A program made the translations under genes and the position numbers. The notes below the pieces were generated by a model. It did not search any database. It was not told the DNA's origin and saw nothing but the letters and a program-made list of their open reading frames with translations. A stretch of DNA of 64,000 nucleotides from Picocystis sp. L7 (Eukaryota > Chlorophyta > Picocystophyceae > Picocystales > Picocystaceae): positions 373,001 to 437,000 of the forward strand of contig QXJR01000017.1 in the NCBI GenBank assembly GCA_020975725.1. Direction: 5' to 3'. Of the stretch, positions 50,667-61,690 are shown piece by piece. Position 1 is the first letter of the stretch, and every line of letters begins with the position of its first letter.

Positions 50667-52493
50667 CTTCCCCAACTCACACGAAGCAAGTTTGGCCGTG
50701 GGTTCAATTAAGGTCTTTGGTGAAGCACCCCTGGCTCCGCGCGGTCTCTTGCAACCCTACCTTGACGTCTCGCTCCTTTGCTTTCAATAGGAAACCGACA
50801 AGAGCATAGAGGTTGTTGTCCCTAAGAAGCAACATCCCTCAAGGTACGTCGTTGATTCGGGACCAAAACCTTGCCATGGCATCGAGGAACTCCGCCTTGT
50901 CGCCCAAGTTGTTTGCGTACTGGCTTCTATAAAGTTGATGCGGGGTTGGCCCATGGTGAGGGATGCAATCCAAGAGAAGATGGACGCAATGGTAACGGGG
51001 CACAAAAAGGGCGTTCTCGAATCCGGGGATTCCATCTTCGTGGTCTCGTTCCCACATGGAGTAGAAGACTAGGATAGCGATCTTGCTTCCTACAACACGG
51101 ATGCCATGACGGCTTCCCTCGTGGGTAATCCTATTGCTCGGTCCGCTCGAGACTCCTATCCCAAGTCCTTTCTTCGTCGATTTCTCCGTCGCATGTGGGG
51201 GCAAAAGCCGCAAAGTCCAACACCGAGGCGACGGCCGTTGAGGCCGAGCGGCTTGCATGGACGCAACAAGCCCTCCCCCTACCCCCCCGCGCTCCTCCAC
51301 ACCGGTCGAGGAGGGACCCGTCCTTCAAGACTAGGTGGAATCCACGCCCTCGAGGAAATCTAAAGATGACACCGAGGCACTTTCCACGTGCATGGACGGC
51401 CGTGTCTCGCAAGTAGGAGAAGCCTGCACGGGGACCCACGGAGTACGGACGGCCCAAGCGTTCGGAGGTTTTCTTGCGCGAGGAACCTCCTATACGCCTA
51501 GTTTTGTTGAGGGAGAAAGCAAGCAAATTTTCGCCAAGCCCTCTTTCCCGCGCGAATTGCGATCGTTCTAGGCGAACAAAGCATTTGAACATAGGGACGT
51601 CATGACGTTTCGGACCACCCCCTCCATGTGCCCGTAGGGATACCACAGGAGGACGCCGCCCTCCAAGAAAAGCTAAAAGACGAGCACGCGTGTGGGCGTT
51701 GCGTGGTTGCCTTGACCCACCCGGCCAACCAACGCTTGCGTGAAGAGGGCGCGGGGTGCACATGGAGGGATCCTTGACTTGACGGGTGGATGATGCCCGT
51801 CAAAGGGCCGGACCTACTCCTTGTCCAGGCCCGTCCACTAAGGCGTTACCAAGATTGGCACGGAGGGATGCACTCCCGGAGTCCTCGACAACCGAACGTG
51901 AGGACCCATGGCATGCGCTTGGGCGCAAGTTCACGTTGAACCTCCCTACTTTGCGTTTGGGAACGATGCGCGAATCGAGCAAGCGAGACCATGCTGGTGT
52001 GGGACGCTTGTCCACGCGGAAACGAGAAGGTCCCTCCTTCCAATAATCCCAACACCTCGGGGCAGCACGCCCCCCTTCCGATCACGCAAGGTGAATCTTT
52101 CAAACACACGAAGAGAGGTCTGAAGTGCTCGAGGGCATCCTCGTGGAAGGCCTCGTCTTTTGCCGCCGTGCAAGGACCGGATGGAAGAGAGTCGAACCGA
52201 CCCCTTGAACATGCTCCCCTTTAATGGTAGTTGAAGTCCCCCTTCCCCGCCCTACATCACAAACACCACCCCACATCGCCACCAACTCCGTCGTCCCCAT
52301 GGGAACACGTGCCAAACACACAAGCCAACATCATGCGGACCATGAAGGGTGCAAGGCCGCACGAGCCGAGGGGCCCGAGGCTAACAATGCACCTTTGAGG
52401 GAGCGTCCGGGGCCAAGGGGGGGGCAGGAGGCTTGGGATCTACGCACAAAAAACAACGTACTACTAGCTTACAGATTGTCCGATGCCTGCATC
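50667..52493. other. Outer 1.8 kb of left arm, no assigned gene
   Basis: GC-rich, downstream of the left amine oxidase gene. A minus-strand open frame of 210 codons (51131..51763, mirrored at 59172..59804) and another of 153 codons (50839..51300, mirrored at 59635..60096) exist, but arm identity makes their shared openness uninformative. No domain is recognised. Confidence 0.4.
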
Positions 52494-54875
52494 TCAAGCG
52501 TTGGCCGCAAAGGTGGAAGGAATGTTGTCAAAGGAAGGAATGCACCCACCCTCGTTCGCCCATTCCATGATCTTGGGCAACGGCTTCTCCTCGTCCGGCA
52601 CGTTTCCGTCCGCGCCGAAGAGATCAGACACGTCCATGGCAGCATTCTCATCAAAGTAGTTGAAGGGGATCAAAGTGAACCCGGCCCTGTTGCCGTGGGT
52701 GGTGGGCGTCACGGGCACGTCCTCCGAGTGAGGGATGTGGTAGGTCCCACTCGTGATCCAGAGGACCAAATCCTCTCCCACAATGTTCTCCTCGTCCAGG
52801 TAGGTATCAAAATCAAGAGCAGGGGCGCCAGGGAAGATGTCGTCTTGCTCCAGGGAGGACGTCCACTCCTGCTCGCTACGCTTGGTCACCGCCACGTTGT
52901 ACTTGGTCCAAGCAAAGCTGGCAAGGGCCGGATCATCATCGGGATACACCTGGTGATGCGGGGTGGCATGCAGAGCGTACCCACGGGGGGTGCCCCAGCT
53001 GTTGGTCTGCTCTGTGCTCTGGACCACAAACTTCATCGGCGTGGCCGGGTTCATGTTCATGCCAAACTCCGTCTCCGCAATCATCTTGTTCAGCCTCTTG
53101 GTGGTCCACAGGCGCCCGGCCTGATCCTCGAAACGCCAGGGCACAACATAGTCCATCTCGATCTGGTTGGAGGTGCCTCCGATGTCCAGGTCCACCTTCC
53201 AGTTCATCGTGTGATCGTGCAGCGCGCTGGCCATGCCATAGTGCACCTGATTGCCAAAGGCCTGGGACACCGTGGGCACGTAGCTGGAACCCTGCATGTA
53301 TCCGGACAGGATGGCGTTCACGTCCATGCTGCCGTCCAGGTTGAGCTGGAGCTGTTGGATGTAGTCGTAGTTTCCAATGGTCAACTTGGTGCGGATGATC
53401 AGGGCCGTGTTGCGCACGCCGCCTCCACCGACACCGGCGGTGAAGTCATGGATCACCAGGGGCAGCGCCGTGTCGTACTCAAACACGCACCAGGCCCTCC
53501 TTCCAATGCGTCCCTCGCCGTCTCCGCCAAGGGCTTGGAAGGCATCGATGTACGCGGCATTCAAGGCACAGTCGATGCCCGGCACCATCTCCGATCCGCG
53601 GTACCCCTGAGAGTAGGTCACCCCGTCGTAGTACTGGGTGTGATGCAGGCCGCTGTCGTGTCCCCCGTAGGCAGCAAAGGCCTCTTGGTGGGAGATCTCG
53701 TACGCAATCCTCTCTCCCTTGAACATGATGTTGTACAGCTTGGGGCCGCGCTTGCTCTCGGCAAGCTCCAGCTCCCACCCCATCCAGTTCACTTTGTTGC
53801 GGTCAATCTGGTAACGCGCGCCATAAGGATCGAACGAGATGGCGGCCAAAGGCTTGTCTGGGCTCCTGGAAGGTCCGGGCCTGGGCTGGAAGGTGGCGTA
53901 CAAGGCCTCCTCCTGGGTGTCAAACAAGGGAATGGTCCACGACTTCCACTCCTCATTGGCAGGGTCGTCCCACGCCGCCAGGACCTCCTCCACGCTGGGG
54001 TACACCGTTCCCATGAGGTTGATGCCCACCAGCTGGGGGCCGCCCTCCGCGAAGGTGTGGAAGTCAAAGGTGATGTGGCTCAAACGATGAAGGTGGTTCC
54101 CTTGGAAGGAACGGGTTTCACCGCCGTCGATCCCTGGAAGGACACGCATCAACCCATAGGTCGTGAACACATCAAACTGGCTGCGATCCCCGATCTCGGG
54201 CACGACCTGGTGGGGTCCCACCTGACGGATGCTCATACACTTGGTCGTGCAGTTGGGGTCCAGCGGGCTGGCATCCTCGTACACGTGGCTGATGATGGGG
54301 TAGAGGTCCCCGTTCACCAGTTCGGTGACCATGTCCATCATGGGCGTGGTGTGGTCGTCGGATGTGACGCCAAGTTCCTGGTGGAACACTTCCTCACGTC
54401 CCTGGATGACGGGAATACGCTCCCAAGAGCTGGGCTCGGGCAGGTCCACCTTCAAGGCAATGCGGGCCAAGCTTCCGTCCTCCTTCTCCACCACCATGTC
54501 GGCGCGGGCCGCACGGGGAGGCGCTGCACCGTCCCCGTCCAGGTAGGCCAGAACATCCGCCTTGGGGGGATCAAAGCGTTCAATGGAGATCCAGGAGGAG
54601 AAGTTGAGGGGAGCCCAGGCACCCGAATCGTTCTCTTCCAAGAGGTACATACGGACAGCGTTGTACTCTTCCATGCTCAGGCTCTCGAAGAAGTTGGGCT
54701 CTGGCGACATGCAGCTGACCCGATCCGGATGGTCCAAGCTGCTGCATGGGTCCGGGGATGCACAGAAAGCCCCATTGGCGGCCGTGAGGTCCGAACCGTT
54801 CTCTTCCGTTTGAGCATGGGCTTGGTGGAGTCCAAGGAGGGCCATTCCGGCCAGGATCCACGTCGTCTTCACCAT
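52494..54875 (-). CDS. Copper amine oxidase, left copy
   Basis: 793 residues from the ATG at 54875 (MVKTTWILAGMALLGLHQAH), which starts a clean signal peptide cleaved near QAHAQ. The frame is open 168 codons further upstream, but that part is promoter-like. The enzyme is a primary-amine oxidase: it oxidises amines to aldehydes with release of H2O2 and ammonia, using copper and TPQ. The TPQ site TIGNYDY (Tyr503) fits T-x-x-N-Y-D/E-Y. Copper ligands are H553 and H555 in LHDHTMNWKVDLDIGG and probably H727 in TTHGNRAGFTLIPFNYF. The N2/N3-like regions lie before residue 320. The protein is probably secreted or vacuolar. It has no intron. It differs from the right copy at 11 residues over the 961-codon frame. 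Confidence 0.93.
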   Translation of the reverse strand: MVKTTWILAGMALLGLHQAHAQTEENGSDLTAANGAFCASPDPCSSLDHPDRVSCMSPEPNFFESLSMEEYNAVRMYLLEENDSGAWAPLNFSSWISIERFDPPKADVLAYLDGDGAAPPRAARADMVVEKEDGSLARIALKVDLPEPSSWERIPVIQGREEVFHQELGVTSDDHTTPMMDMVTELVNGDLYPIISHVYEDASPLDPNCTTKCMSIRQVGPHQVVPEIGDRSQFDVFTTYGLMRVLPGIDGGETRSFQGNHLHRLSHITFDFHTFAEGGPQLVGINLMGTVYPSVEEVLAAWDDPANEEWKSWTIPLFDTQEEALYATFQPRPGPSRSPDKPLAAISFDPYGARYQIDRNKVNWMGWELELAESKRGPKLYNIMFKGERIAYEISHQEAFAAYGGHDSGLHHTQYYDGVTYSQGYRGSEMVPGIDCALNAAYIDAFQALGGDGEGRIGRRAWCVFEYDTALPLVIHDFTAGVGGGGVRNTALIIRTKLTIGNYDYIQQLQLNLDGSMDVNAILSGYMQGSSYVPTVSQAFGNQVHYGMASALHDHTMNWKVDLDIGGTSNQIEMDYVVPWRFEDQAGRLWTTKRLNKMIAETEFGMNMNPATPMKFVVQSTEQTNSWGTPRGYALHATPHHQVYPDDDPALASFAWTKYNVAVTKRSEQEWTSSLEQDDIFPGAPALDFDTYLDEENIVGEDLVLWITSGTYHIPHSEDVPVTPTTHGNRAGFTLIPFNYFDENAAMDVSDLFGADGNVPDEEKPLPKIMEWANEGGCIPSFDNIPSTFAANA

Positions 54876-56055
54876 CTTCCCAGGGGCTCGGGCGCTCGTC
54901 GGAGCACTGGAGCACCTGCAAGGGGACGCGTCCAGGAACGCGTGCTCGTCGCGAGCAGGAAGAAGTGACGGCTCATCTTCCATCCGCCCTTCATTGGACC
55001 CTCCTTGGGGTGGGCCATGGGACCAGGAGGACCACCACGTGGCAACCGTAGGAGAGGGCGGACACGCCTTCCGGATCACGTGATCGATCCCCCCCTCGCA
55101 TGGTCGGTTCACGTCATCGGGAGAGGCACAGGCAGGGCGGATCCTTTTGCCCATGGACGGACCACGTGCGTCTCCGTACGATGGATCCCTTCCCGTCCTC
55201 GGACGGATCGAGGGTTCGCCCCGTTCGGTGATCGGGTTTCGACGTTTCCTTTCCACCCCGCCGGTTCGCCTCCCCATCCCTGGGTTCGGTGCTGCACGTG
55301 GGTTCAACGACCGAGGATCACGTGATCCCCTGGGGACGGGGGCGATGGAACGAGGGCAACCGAACCCCCCCCCAAACAAGATCGGGACTTGCGGTGGAAA
55401 CGGTGTTTGGAATCTCTGGGAGATACGAAACGCCCCGTCCGAGTGTTCTCATGATGGACCGGAGATCGCACGTGACACTTCGAATCGAGGGTTAGGACCC
55501 TGCAGATACGGAGAATCCTTGCTCTAAAGATGTGGACCGCAAGTCTCGATCTTGTTTGGGGGGGGGTTCGGTTGCCCTCGTTCCATCGCCCCCGTCCCCA
55601 GGGGATCACGTGATCCTCGGTCGTTGAACCCACGTGCAGCACCGAACCCAGGGATGGGGAGGCGAACCGGCGGGGTGGAAAGGAAACGTCGAAACCCGAT
55701 CACCGAACGGGGCGAACCCTCGATCCGTCCGAGGACGGGAAGGGATCCATCGTACGGAGACGCACGTGGTCCGTCCATGGGCAAAAGGATCCGCCCTGCC
55801 TGTGCCTCTCCCGATGACGTGAACCGACCATGCGAGGGGGGGATCGATCACGTGATCCGGAAGGCGTGTCCGCCCTCTCCTACGGTTGCCACGTGGTGGT
55901 CCTCCTGGTCCCATGGCCCACCCCAAGGAGGGTCCAATGAAGGGCGGATGGAAGATGAGCCGTCACTTCTTCCTGCTCGCGACGAGCACGCGTTCCTGGA
56001 CGCGTCCCCTTGCAGGTGCTCCAGTGCTCCGACGAGCGCCCGAGCCCCTGGGAAG
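54876..56055. promoter_or_regulatory. Palindromic divergent promoter of the amine oxidase pair
   Basis: The 1180 bases between the two start codons consist of the inner ends of both arms around a unique spacer (55395..55536). Both genes are therefore read outward from the same near-identical promoter sequence. GATCACGTGATC palindromes (CACGTG E-box core) occur in both arms (for example 55077..55084 and 55317..55325 regions). Confidence 0.6.
55395..55536. other. 142-base spacer at inverted-repeat centre
   Basis: Unique sequence between the arms; it contains CTCATGATGGACC and CGAGGGTTAGGACCCTGC but no dyad with the arms. It is the likely hairpin loop if the repeat folds. Confidence 0.75.
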
Positions 56056-58437
56056 ATGGTGAAGACGACGTGGATCCTGGCCGGAATGGCCCTCCTTGGA
56101 CTCCACCAAGCCCATGCTCAAACGGAAGAGAACGGTTCGGACCTCACGGCCGCCAACGGGGCTTTCTGTGCATCCCCGGACCCATGCAGCAGCTTGGACC
56201 ATCCGGATCGGGTCAGCTGCATGTCGCCAGAGCCCAACTTCTTCGAGAGCCTGACCATGGAAGAGTACAACGCTGTCCGTACGTACCTCCTGGAAGAGAA
56301 CGATTCGGGTGCCTGGGCTCCCCTCAACTTCTCCTCCTGGATCTCCATTGAACGCTTTGATCCCCCCAAGGCGGATGTTCTGGCCTACCTGGACGGGGAC
56401 GGTGCAGCGCCTCCCCGTGCGGCCCGCGCCGACATGGTGGTGGAGAAGGAGGATGGAAGCTTGGCCCGCATTGCCTTGAAGGTGGACCTGCCCGAGCCCA
56501 GCTCTTGGGAGCGTATTCCCGTCATCCAGGGACGTGAGGAAGTGTTCCACCAGGAACTCGGCGTCACATCCGACGACCACACCACGCCCATGATGGACAT
56601 GGTCACCGAACTGGTGAACGGGGACCTCTACCCCATCATCAGCCACGTGTACGAGGATGCCAGCCCGCTGGACCCCAACTGCACGACCAAGTGCATCAAC
56701 GTCCGTCAGGTGGGACCCCACCAGGTTGTGCCCGAGATCGGGGATCGCAGCCAGTTTGATGTGTTCACGACCTATGGGTTGGAACGCGTGCTACCGGGGA
56801 TTGATGGTGGAGAGACCCGTTCCTTCCAAGGCAGTTACCTTCATCGTTTGAGCCACATCACCTTTGACTTCCACACCTTCGCGGAGGGCGGCCCCCAGCT
56901 GGTGGGCATCAACCTCATGGGAACGGTGTACCCCAGCGTGGAGGAGGTCCTGGCGGCGTGGGACGACCCTGCCAATGAGGAGTGGAAGTCGTGGACCATT
57001 CCCTTGTTTGACACCCAGGAGGAGGCCTTGTACGCCACCTTCCAGCCCAGATCTGGACCTTCCAGGAGCCCAGACAAGCCTTTGGCCGCCATCTCGTTCG
57101 ATCCTTATGGCGCGCGTTACCAGATTGACCGCAACAAAGTGAACTGGATGGGGTGGGAGCTGGAGCTTGCCGAGAGCAAGCGCGGCCCCAAGCTGTACAA
57201 CATCATGTTCAAGGGAGAGAGGATTGCGTACGAGATCTCCCACCAAGAGGCCTTTGCTGCCTACGGGGGACACGACAGCGGCCTGCATCACACCCAGTAC
57301 TACGACGGGGTGACCTACTCTCAGGGGTACCGCGGATCGGAGATGGTGCCGGGCATCGACTGTGCCTTGAATGCCGCGTACATCGATGCCTTCCAAGCCC
57401 TTGGCGGAGACGGCGAGGGACGCATTGGAAGGAGGGCCTGGTGCGTGTTTGAGTACGACACGGCGCTGCCCCTGGTGATCCATGACTTCACCGCCGGTGT
57501 TGGTGGAGGCGGCGTGCGCAACACGGCCCTGATCATCCGCACCAAGTTGACCATTGGAAACTACGACTACATCCAACAGCTCCAGCTCAACCTGGACGGC
57601 AGCATGGACGTGAACGCCATCCTGTCCGGATACATGCAGGGGTCCAGCTACGTGCCCACGGTGTCCCAGGCCTTTGGCAATCAGGTGCACTATGGCATGG
57701 CCAGCGCGCTGCACGATCACACGATGAACTGGAAGGTGGACCTGGACATCGGAGGCACCTCCAACCAGATCGAGATGGACTATGTTGTGCCCTGGCGTTT
57801 CGAGGATCAGGCCGGGCGCCTGTGGACCACCAAGAGGCTGAACAAGATGATTGCGGAGACGGAGTTTGGCATGAACATGAACCCGGCCACGCCGATGAAG
57901 TTCGTGGTCCAGAGCACAGAGCAGACCAACAGCTGGGGCACCCCGCGTGGGTACGCTCTGCATGCCACCCCGCATCACCAGGTGTATCCCGATGATGACC
58001 CGGCCCTTGCCAGCTTTGCTTGGACCAAGTACAACGTGGCGGTGACCAAGCGTAGCGAGCAGGAGTGGACGTCCTCCCTGGAGCAAGACGACATCTTCCC
58101 TGGCGCCCCTGCTCTTGATTTTGATACCTACCTGGACGAGGAGAACATTGTGGGAGAGGATTTGGTCCTCTGGATCACGAGTGGGACCTACCACATCCCT
58201 CACTCGGAGGACGTGCCCGTGACGCCTACCACCCACGGCAACAGGGCCGGGTTCACTTTGATCCCCTTCAACTACTTTGACGAGAATGCTGCCATGGATG
58301 TGTCTGATCTCTTCAGCGCGGATGGAAACGTGCCGGACGAGGAGAAGCCGTTGCCCAAGATCATGGAATGGGCAAACGAGGGTGGGTGCATTCCTTCCTT
58401 TGACAACATTCCTTCGACCTTTGCGGTGAACGCTTGA
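56056..58437 (+). CDS. Copper amine oxidase, right copy
   Basis: 793 residues; the same signal peptide, TPQ site (codon 57562) and copper ligands as the left copy. Differences from the left copy include SLTMEEYNAVRTY (left SLSMEEYNAVRMY), CINVRQVG (left CMSIRQVG), YGLERVLPG (left YGLMRVLPG), GSYLHR (left GNHLHR), RSGPS (left RPGPS), LFSADG (left LFGADG) and FAVNA (left FAANA). None touches a cofactor residue, so both copies look functional. Several substitutions fall in two dense patches in the N2/N3 region rather than being spread evenly. Transcribed divergently from the left copy. Confidence 0.93.
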   Translation: MVKTTWILAGMALLGLHQAHAQTEENGSDLTAANGAFCASPDPCSSLDHPDRVSCMSPEPNFFESLTMEEYNAVRTYLLEENDSGAWAPLNFSSWISIERFDPPKADVLAYLDGDGAAPPRAARADMVVEKEDGSLARIALKVDLPEPSSWERIPVIQGREEVFHQELGVTSDDHTTPMMDMVTELVNGDLYPIISHVYEDASPLDPNCTTKCINVRQVGPHQVVPEIGDRSQFDVFTTYGLERVLPGIDGGETRSFQGSYLHRLSHITFDFHTFAEGGPQLVGINLMGTVYPSVEEVLAAWDDPANEEWKSWTIPLFDTQEEALYATFQPRSGPSRSPDKPLAAISFDPYGARYQIDRNKVNWMGWELELAESKRGPKLYNIMFKGERIAYEISHQEAFAAYGGHDSGLHHTQYYDGVTYSQGYRGSEMVPGIDCALNAAYIDAFQALGGDGEGRIGRRAWCVFEYDTALPLVIHDFTAGVGGGGVRNTALIIRTKLTIGNYDYIQQLQLNLDGSMDVNAILSGYMQGSSYVPTVSQAFGNQVHYGMASALHDHTMNWKVDLDIGGTSNQIEMDYVVPWRFEDQAGRLWTTKRLNKMIAETEFGMNMNPATPMKFVVQSTEQTNSWGTPRGYALHATPHHQVYPDDDPALASFAWTKYNVAVTKRSEQEWTSSLEQDDIFPGAPALDFDTYLDEENIVGEDLVLWITSGTYHIPHSEDVPVTPTTHGNRAGFTLIPFNYFDENAAMDVSDLFSADGNVPDEEKPLPKIMEWANEGGCIPSFDNIPSTFAVNA

Positions 58438-60268
58438 GATGCAGGCATCGGACCATCTGTAAGCAAGTAGTACGTTCTGTTCTTTCTGTGCGTAGATCCC
58501 AAGCCTCCTGCCCCCCCCTTCCTTGGCCCCGGACGCTCCCTCAAAGGTGCATTGTTAGCCTCGGGCCCCTCGGCTCGTGCGGCCTTGCACCCTTCATGGT
58601 CCGCGTGACGTTGGCTTGTGTGTTTGGCACGTGTTCCCATGGGGATGACGGAGTTGGTGGCGATGTGGGGTGGTGTTTGTGATGTAGGGCGGGGAAGGGG
58701 GACTTCAACTACCATTATAGGGGAGCATGTTCGAGGGGTCAGTTCGACTCTCTTCCATCCGGCCCTTGCACGGCGGCAAAAGACGAGGCCTTCCAGGGGG
58801 ATGCCCTCGAGCACTTCAGACCTCTCTTCGTGTGTTTGAAAGATTCACCTTGCGTGATCGGAAGGGGGGGCGTGCTGCCCCGAGGTGTTGGGATTATTGG
58901 AAGGAGGGACCTTCTCGTTTCCGCGTGGACAAGCGTTCCACACCAGCATGGTCTCGCTTGCTCGATTCGCGCATCGTTCCCAAACGCAAAGTAGGGAGGT
59001 TCAACGTGAACTTGCGCCCAAGCGCATGCCATGGGTCCTCACGTTCGGTTGTCGAGGACTCCGGGAGTGCATCCCTCCGTGCCAATCTTGGTAACGCCTT
59101 AGTGGACGGGCCTGGACAAGGAGTAGGTCCGGCCCTTTGACGGGCATCATCCACCCGTCAAGGATCCCTCCATGTGCACCCCGCGCCCTCTACACGCAAG
59201 CGTTGGTTGGCCATGTGGGTCAAGGCAACCACGCAACGCCCACACGCGTGCTCGTCTTTTAGCTTTTCTTGGAGGGCGGCGTCCTCCTGTGGTATCCCGA
59301 CGGGCACATGGAGGGGGTGGTCCGAAACGTCATGACGTCCCTATGTTCAAATGCTTTGTTCGCCTAGAACGATCGCAATTCGCGCGGGAAAGAGGGCTTG
59401 GCGAAAATTTGCTTGCTTTCTCCCTCAACAAAACTAGGCGTATAGGAGATTCCTCGCCCAACAAAACCTCCGAACGCTTGGGCCGTCCATACTCCGTGGG
59501 TCCCCGTTCGGGCTTCTCCTACTTGCAAGACACGGCCGTCCATGCACGTGGAAAGTGCCTCGGTGTCATCTTTAGATTTCCTCGGGGGCGTGGATTCCAC
59601 CTAGTCTTGAAGGACGGGTCCCTCCTCAACCGGTGTGGAGGAGCGCGGGGGGGTAGGGGGAGGGCTTGTTGCGTCCATGCAAGCCGCTCGGCCTCAACGG
59701 CCGTCGCCTCGGTGTTGGACTTTGCGGCTTTTGCCCCAACATGCGACGGAGAAATCGACGAAGAAAGAACTTGGGATAGGAGTCTCGAGCGGACCGAGCA
59801 ATAGGATTACCCACGAGGGAAGCCGTCATGGCATCCGTGTTGTAGGAAGCAAGATCGCTCTCCTAGTCTTCTACTCCATGTGGGAACGAGACCACGAAGA
59901 TGGAATCCCCGGTTTCGAGAACGTCCTTTTTGTTCCCCGTTACCGTTGCGTCCATCTTCTCTTGGATTGCATCCCCCACTATGGGCCAACCCCGCGTCAA
60001 GTAAATAGAAGCTTATACGCGAACAACTTGGGCGACAAGGCGGAGTTCCTCGATGCCATGGCAAGGTTTTGGTCCCGAATCAACGACGTACCTTGAGGGG
60101 TGTTGCTTCTTAGGGACAACAACCTCTATGCTCTTGTCGGTTTCCTATTGAAAGCAAAGGAGCGAGACGTCAAGGCAGGGTTGCAAGAGACCGCGCGGAG
60201 CCACGGGTGCTTCACCAAAGACCTAAATTGAACCCATGGCCAAACTTGCTTCGTGTGAGTTGGGGAAG
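58438..60268. other. Outer 1.8 kb of right arm, no assigned gene
   Basis: Mirror of 50667..52493. The plus-strand frames 59172..59804 (210 codons) and 59635..60096 (153 codons) have no known domain. Confidence 0.4.
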
Positions 60269-61690
60269 TTTTTTTACACGCCATGACTGAGATTGGCATT
60301 GCCAGATAAAAATTATTTTGAAGGCACAAGGTCCCACCCATCAACATTGAACCAATCACCCGGTGCAGGAGTTGCTTGAGTGTTCTTGCCAATCTTCCCC
60401 AGACGTCTTCCATCTCTCTTACCTGTGATATGCTCTTGGCCCACAAGAAAGTCAAACAAAGTTTGCATGCGGCGCCTTGTGGTCACAGTTGTCATGGACA
60501 ACATCTCGGGGACTCGTTTCGAACCTTGTGTCCGTGAATGGGAATTGTATCGAGAGCGATTTTGAATCGCAGGCTCCATGGTATCACGACGAATGTAAGC
60601 ATCGCACATCTTAGGATTTGTTCCCTCCTCTCATCTTGCAAGGGCAACGTGTAGCCTTTGCGGCTAGCTCACTCTCTCTTTGCAAGACCCAACATTGAAA
60701 AATTTGTATGTGAAGGGGAGCGCTATTCACGACATCATATTTGGTGATCCTTGCGTGAAGAAGCAAAAGTTAAAATCGATGGGTGGTAGGAGTTCAATCA
60801 AAATGGCGACTTTCCTTTCTTAGGGAGAACCAAGTTAATGCTCGTGTTGCACAATCGTCCGTCCCGATTTCCTTCTCTATCGTGTGAATTTGAAGAGTCT
60901 CCTCTCTTGGAAACGTCGTTGTGGAACTTTAGCCTCTTTCGTACACTCTTACACATTGAAAGTCTTCAACTTGGATGGGGGGTGAGGAAGGGAAATGCTC
61001 TAGTCGATTGGATGAAATTAAGCCAAGTAAGCGACCATTTCTTGTGCTCCTTGGTAAGATCAACCATGCCGTAAAAGGTAAAAGGAAGCGCTTGATGGGA
61101 GAGTAAGGAAATACATCGATAGTTCAAGGATACAACTTGTACGAGATGCTATATGGCGCACATACCAATCTTGTGCATGTTGGCTAGACCATCGATGTCG
61201 CCATACATAGCTTTTAAAACATTGACTCGTCCTTTCAGGCCACTACGTTGCCACGGTTGTGGACGACAACGCCATTCCACATTCCTTCTTCCCAAGCAAG
61301 AAGTTCCGAAGTGATGAATACCATGCGGAATTTTGTTTCGAAGAGTCGACCTTTTCAAGGTTAAGTACAACGGGTGCAGTTCTCGTCGAAGAAGTCCTCG
61401 ACGTGGTGCTTTCCCCGGTTGTCAATAAAAACGGTCTGCTCTTCTTATCCATGAATAGACCGTTTGCGAATCACAAGTCGTCTTCATAAAGGGTAGGCAT
61501 GCCATATAGATTCCCTTAAAGGTCTCTCCTCACTCCTCCGACTCCATGCAAGGGGGAATTTCTTTGAGAAAGACCATGTGGCGATCCCGAGGTTGCTACC
61601 ATCTTTTCGACTTCGCAAATACACCGCCCATTGTAGAGCGGTTGGCCTTTCGTGCGACCTACATAGGTGCTAATTGTACAAATCCCCATG
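60269..61690. other. AT-richer right flank of the inverted repeat
   Basis: AT-richer and gene-poor, like the left flank but not a mirror of it. One minus-strand frame of 98 codons (60313..60609; TRRRMQTLFDFLVGQEHITG) reads smoothly and might be a piece of a gene or element; I cannot assign it. Confidence 0.45.

Larger units (their letters stand above)
50667..55394. repeat. Left arm of large inverted repeat
   Basis: The arm spans 4728 bases and matches the reverse complement of 55537..60268. The axis is at 55465.5: start codons (54875, 56056) and stop ends (52494, 58437) both sum to 110931. Outside the stops the sum is 110935, so four extra bases lie in the right outer part. The edge is sharp: CTTCCCCAACTCACACGAAG at 50667 matches in reverse GTGAGTTGGGGAAG ending at 60268. 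The arm carries an amine oxidase gene and 1.8 kb of flanking DNA. Confidence 0.95.
55537..60268. repeat. Right arm of large inverted repeat
   Basis: The 4732-base mirror of the left arm. By eye the two arms are almost identical except for scattered single changes, a few 1-base indels in G/C runs and two dense patches near 56693..56704 and 56780..56834. Confidence 0.95.

Noticed and set aside
52224-54968. 914-codon plus-strand open frame opposite the left amine oxidase
   Set aside because: Shadow of the minus-strand enzyme; its His/Val/Gly-rich sequence mirrors codons of the real gene, and the same shadow appears in the right arm.
54876-55379. 168-codon N-terminal extension of both amine oxidases
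   Set aside because: The clean signal peptide starts at the internal ATG, and the extension is translated promoter palindrome rich in Arg/Pro/Gly.
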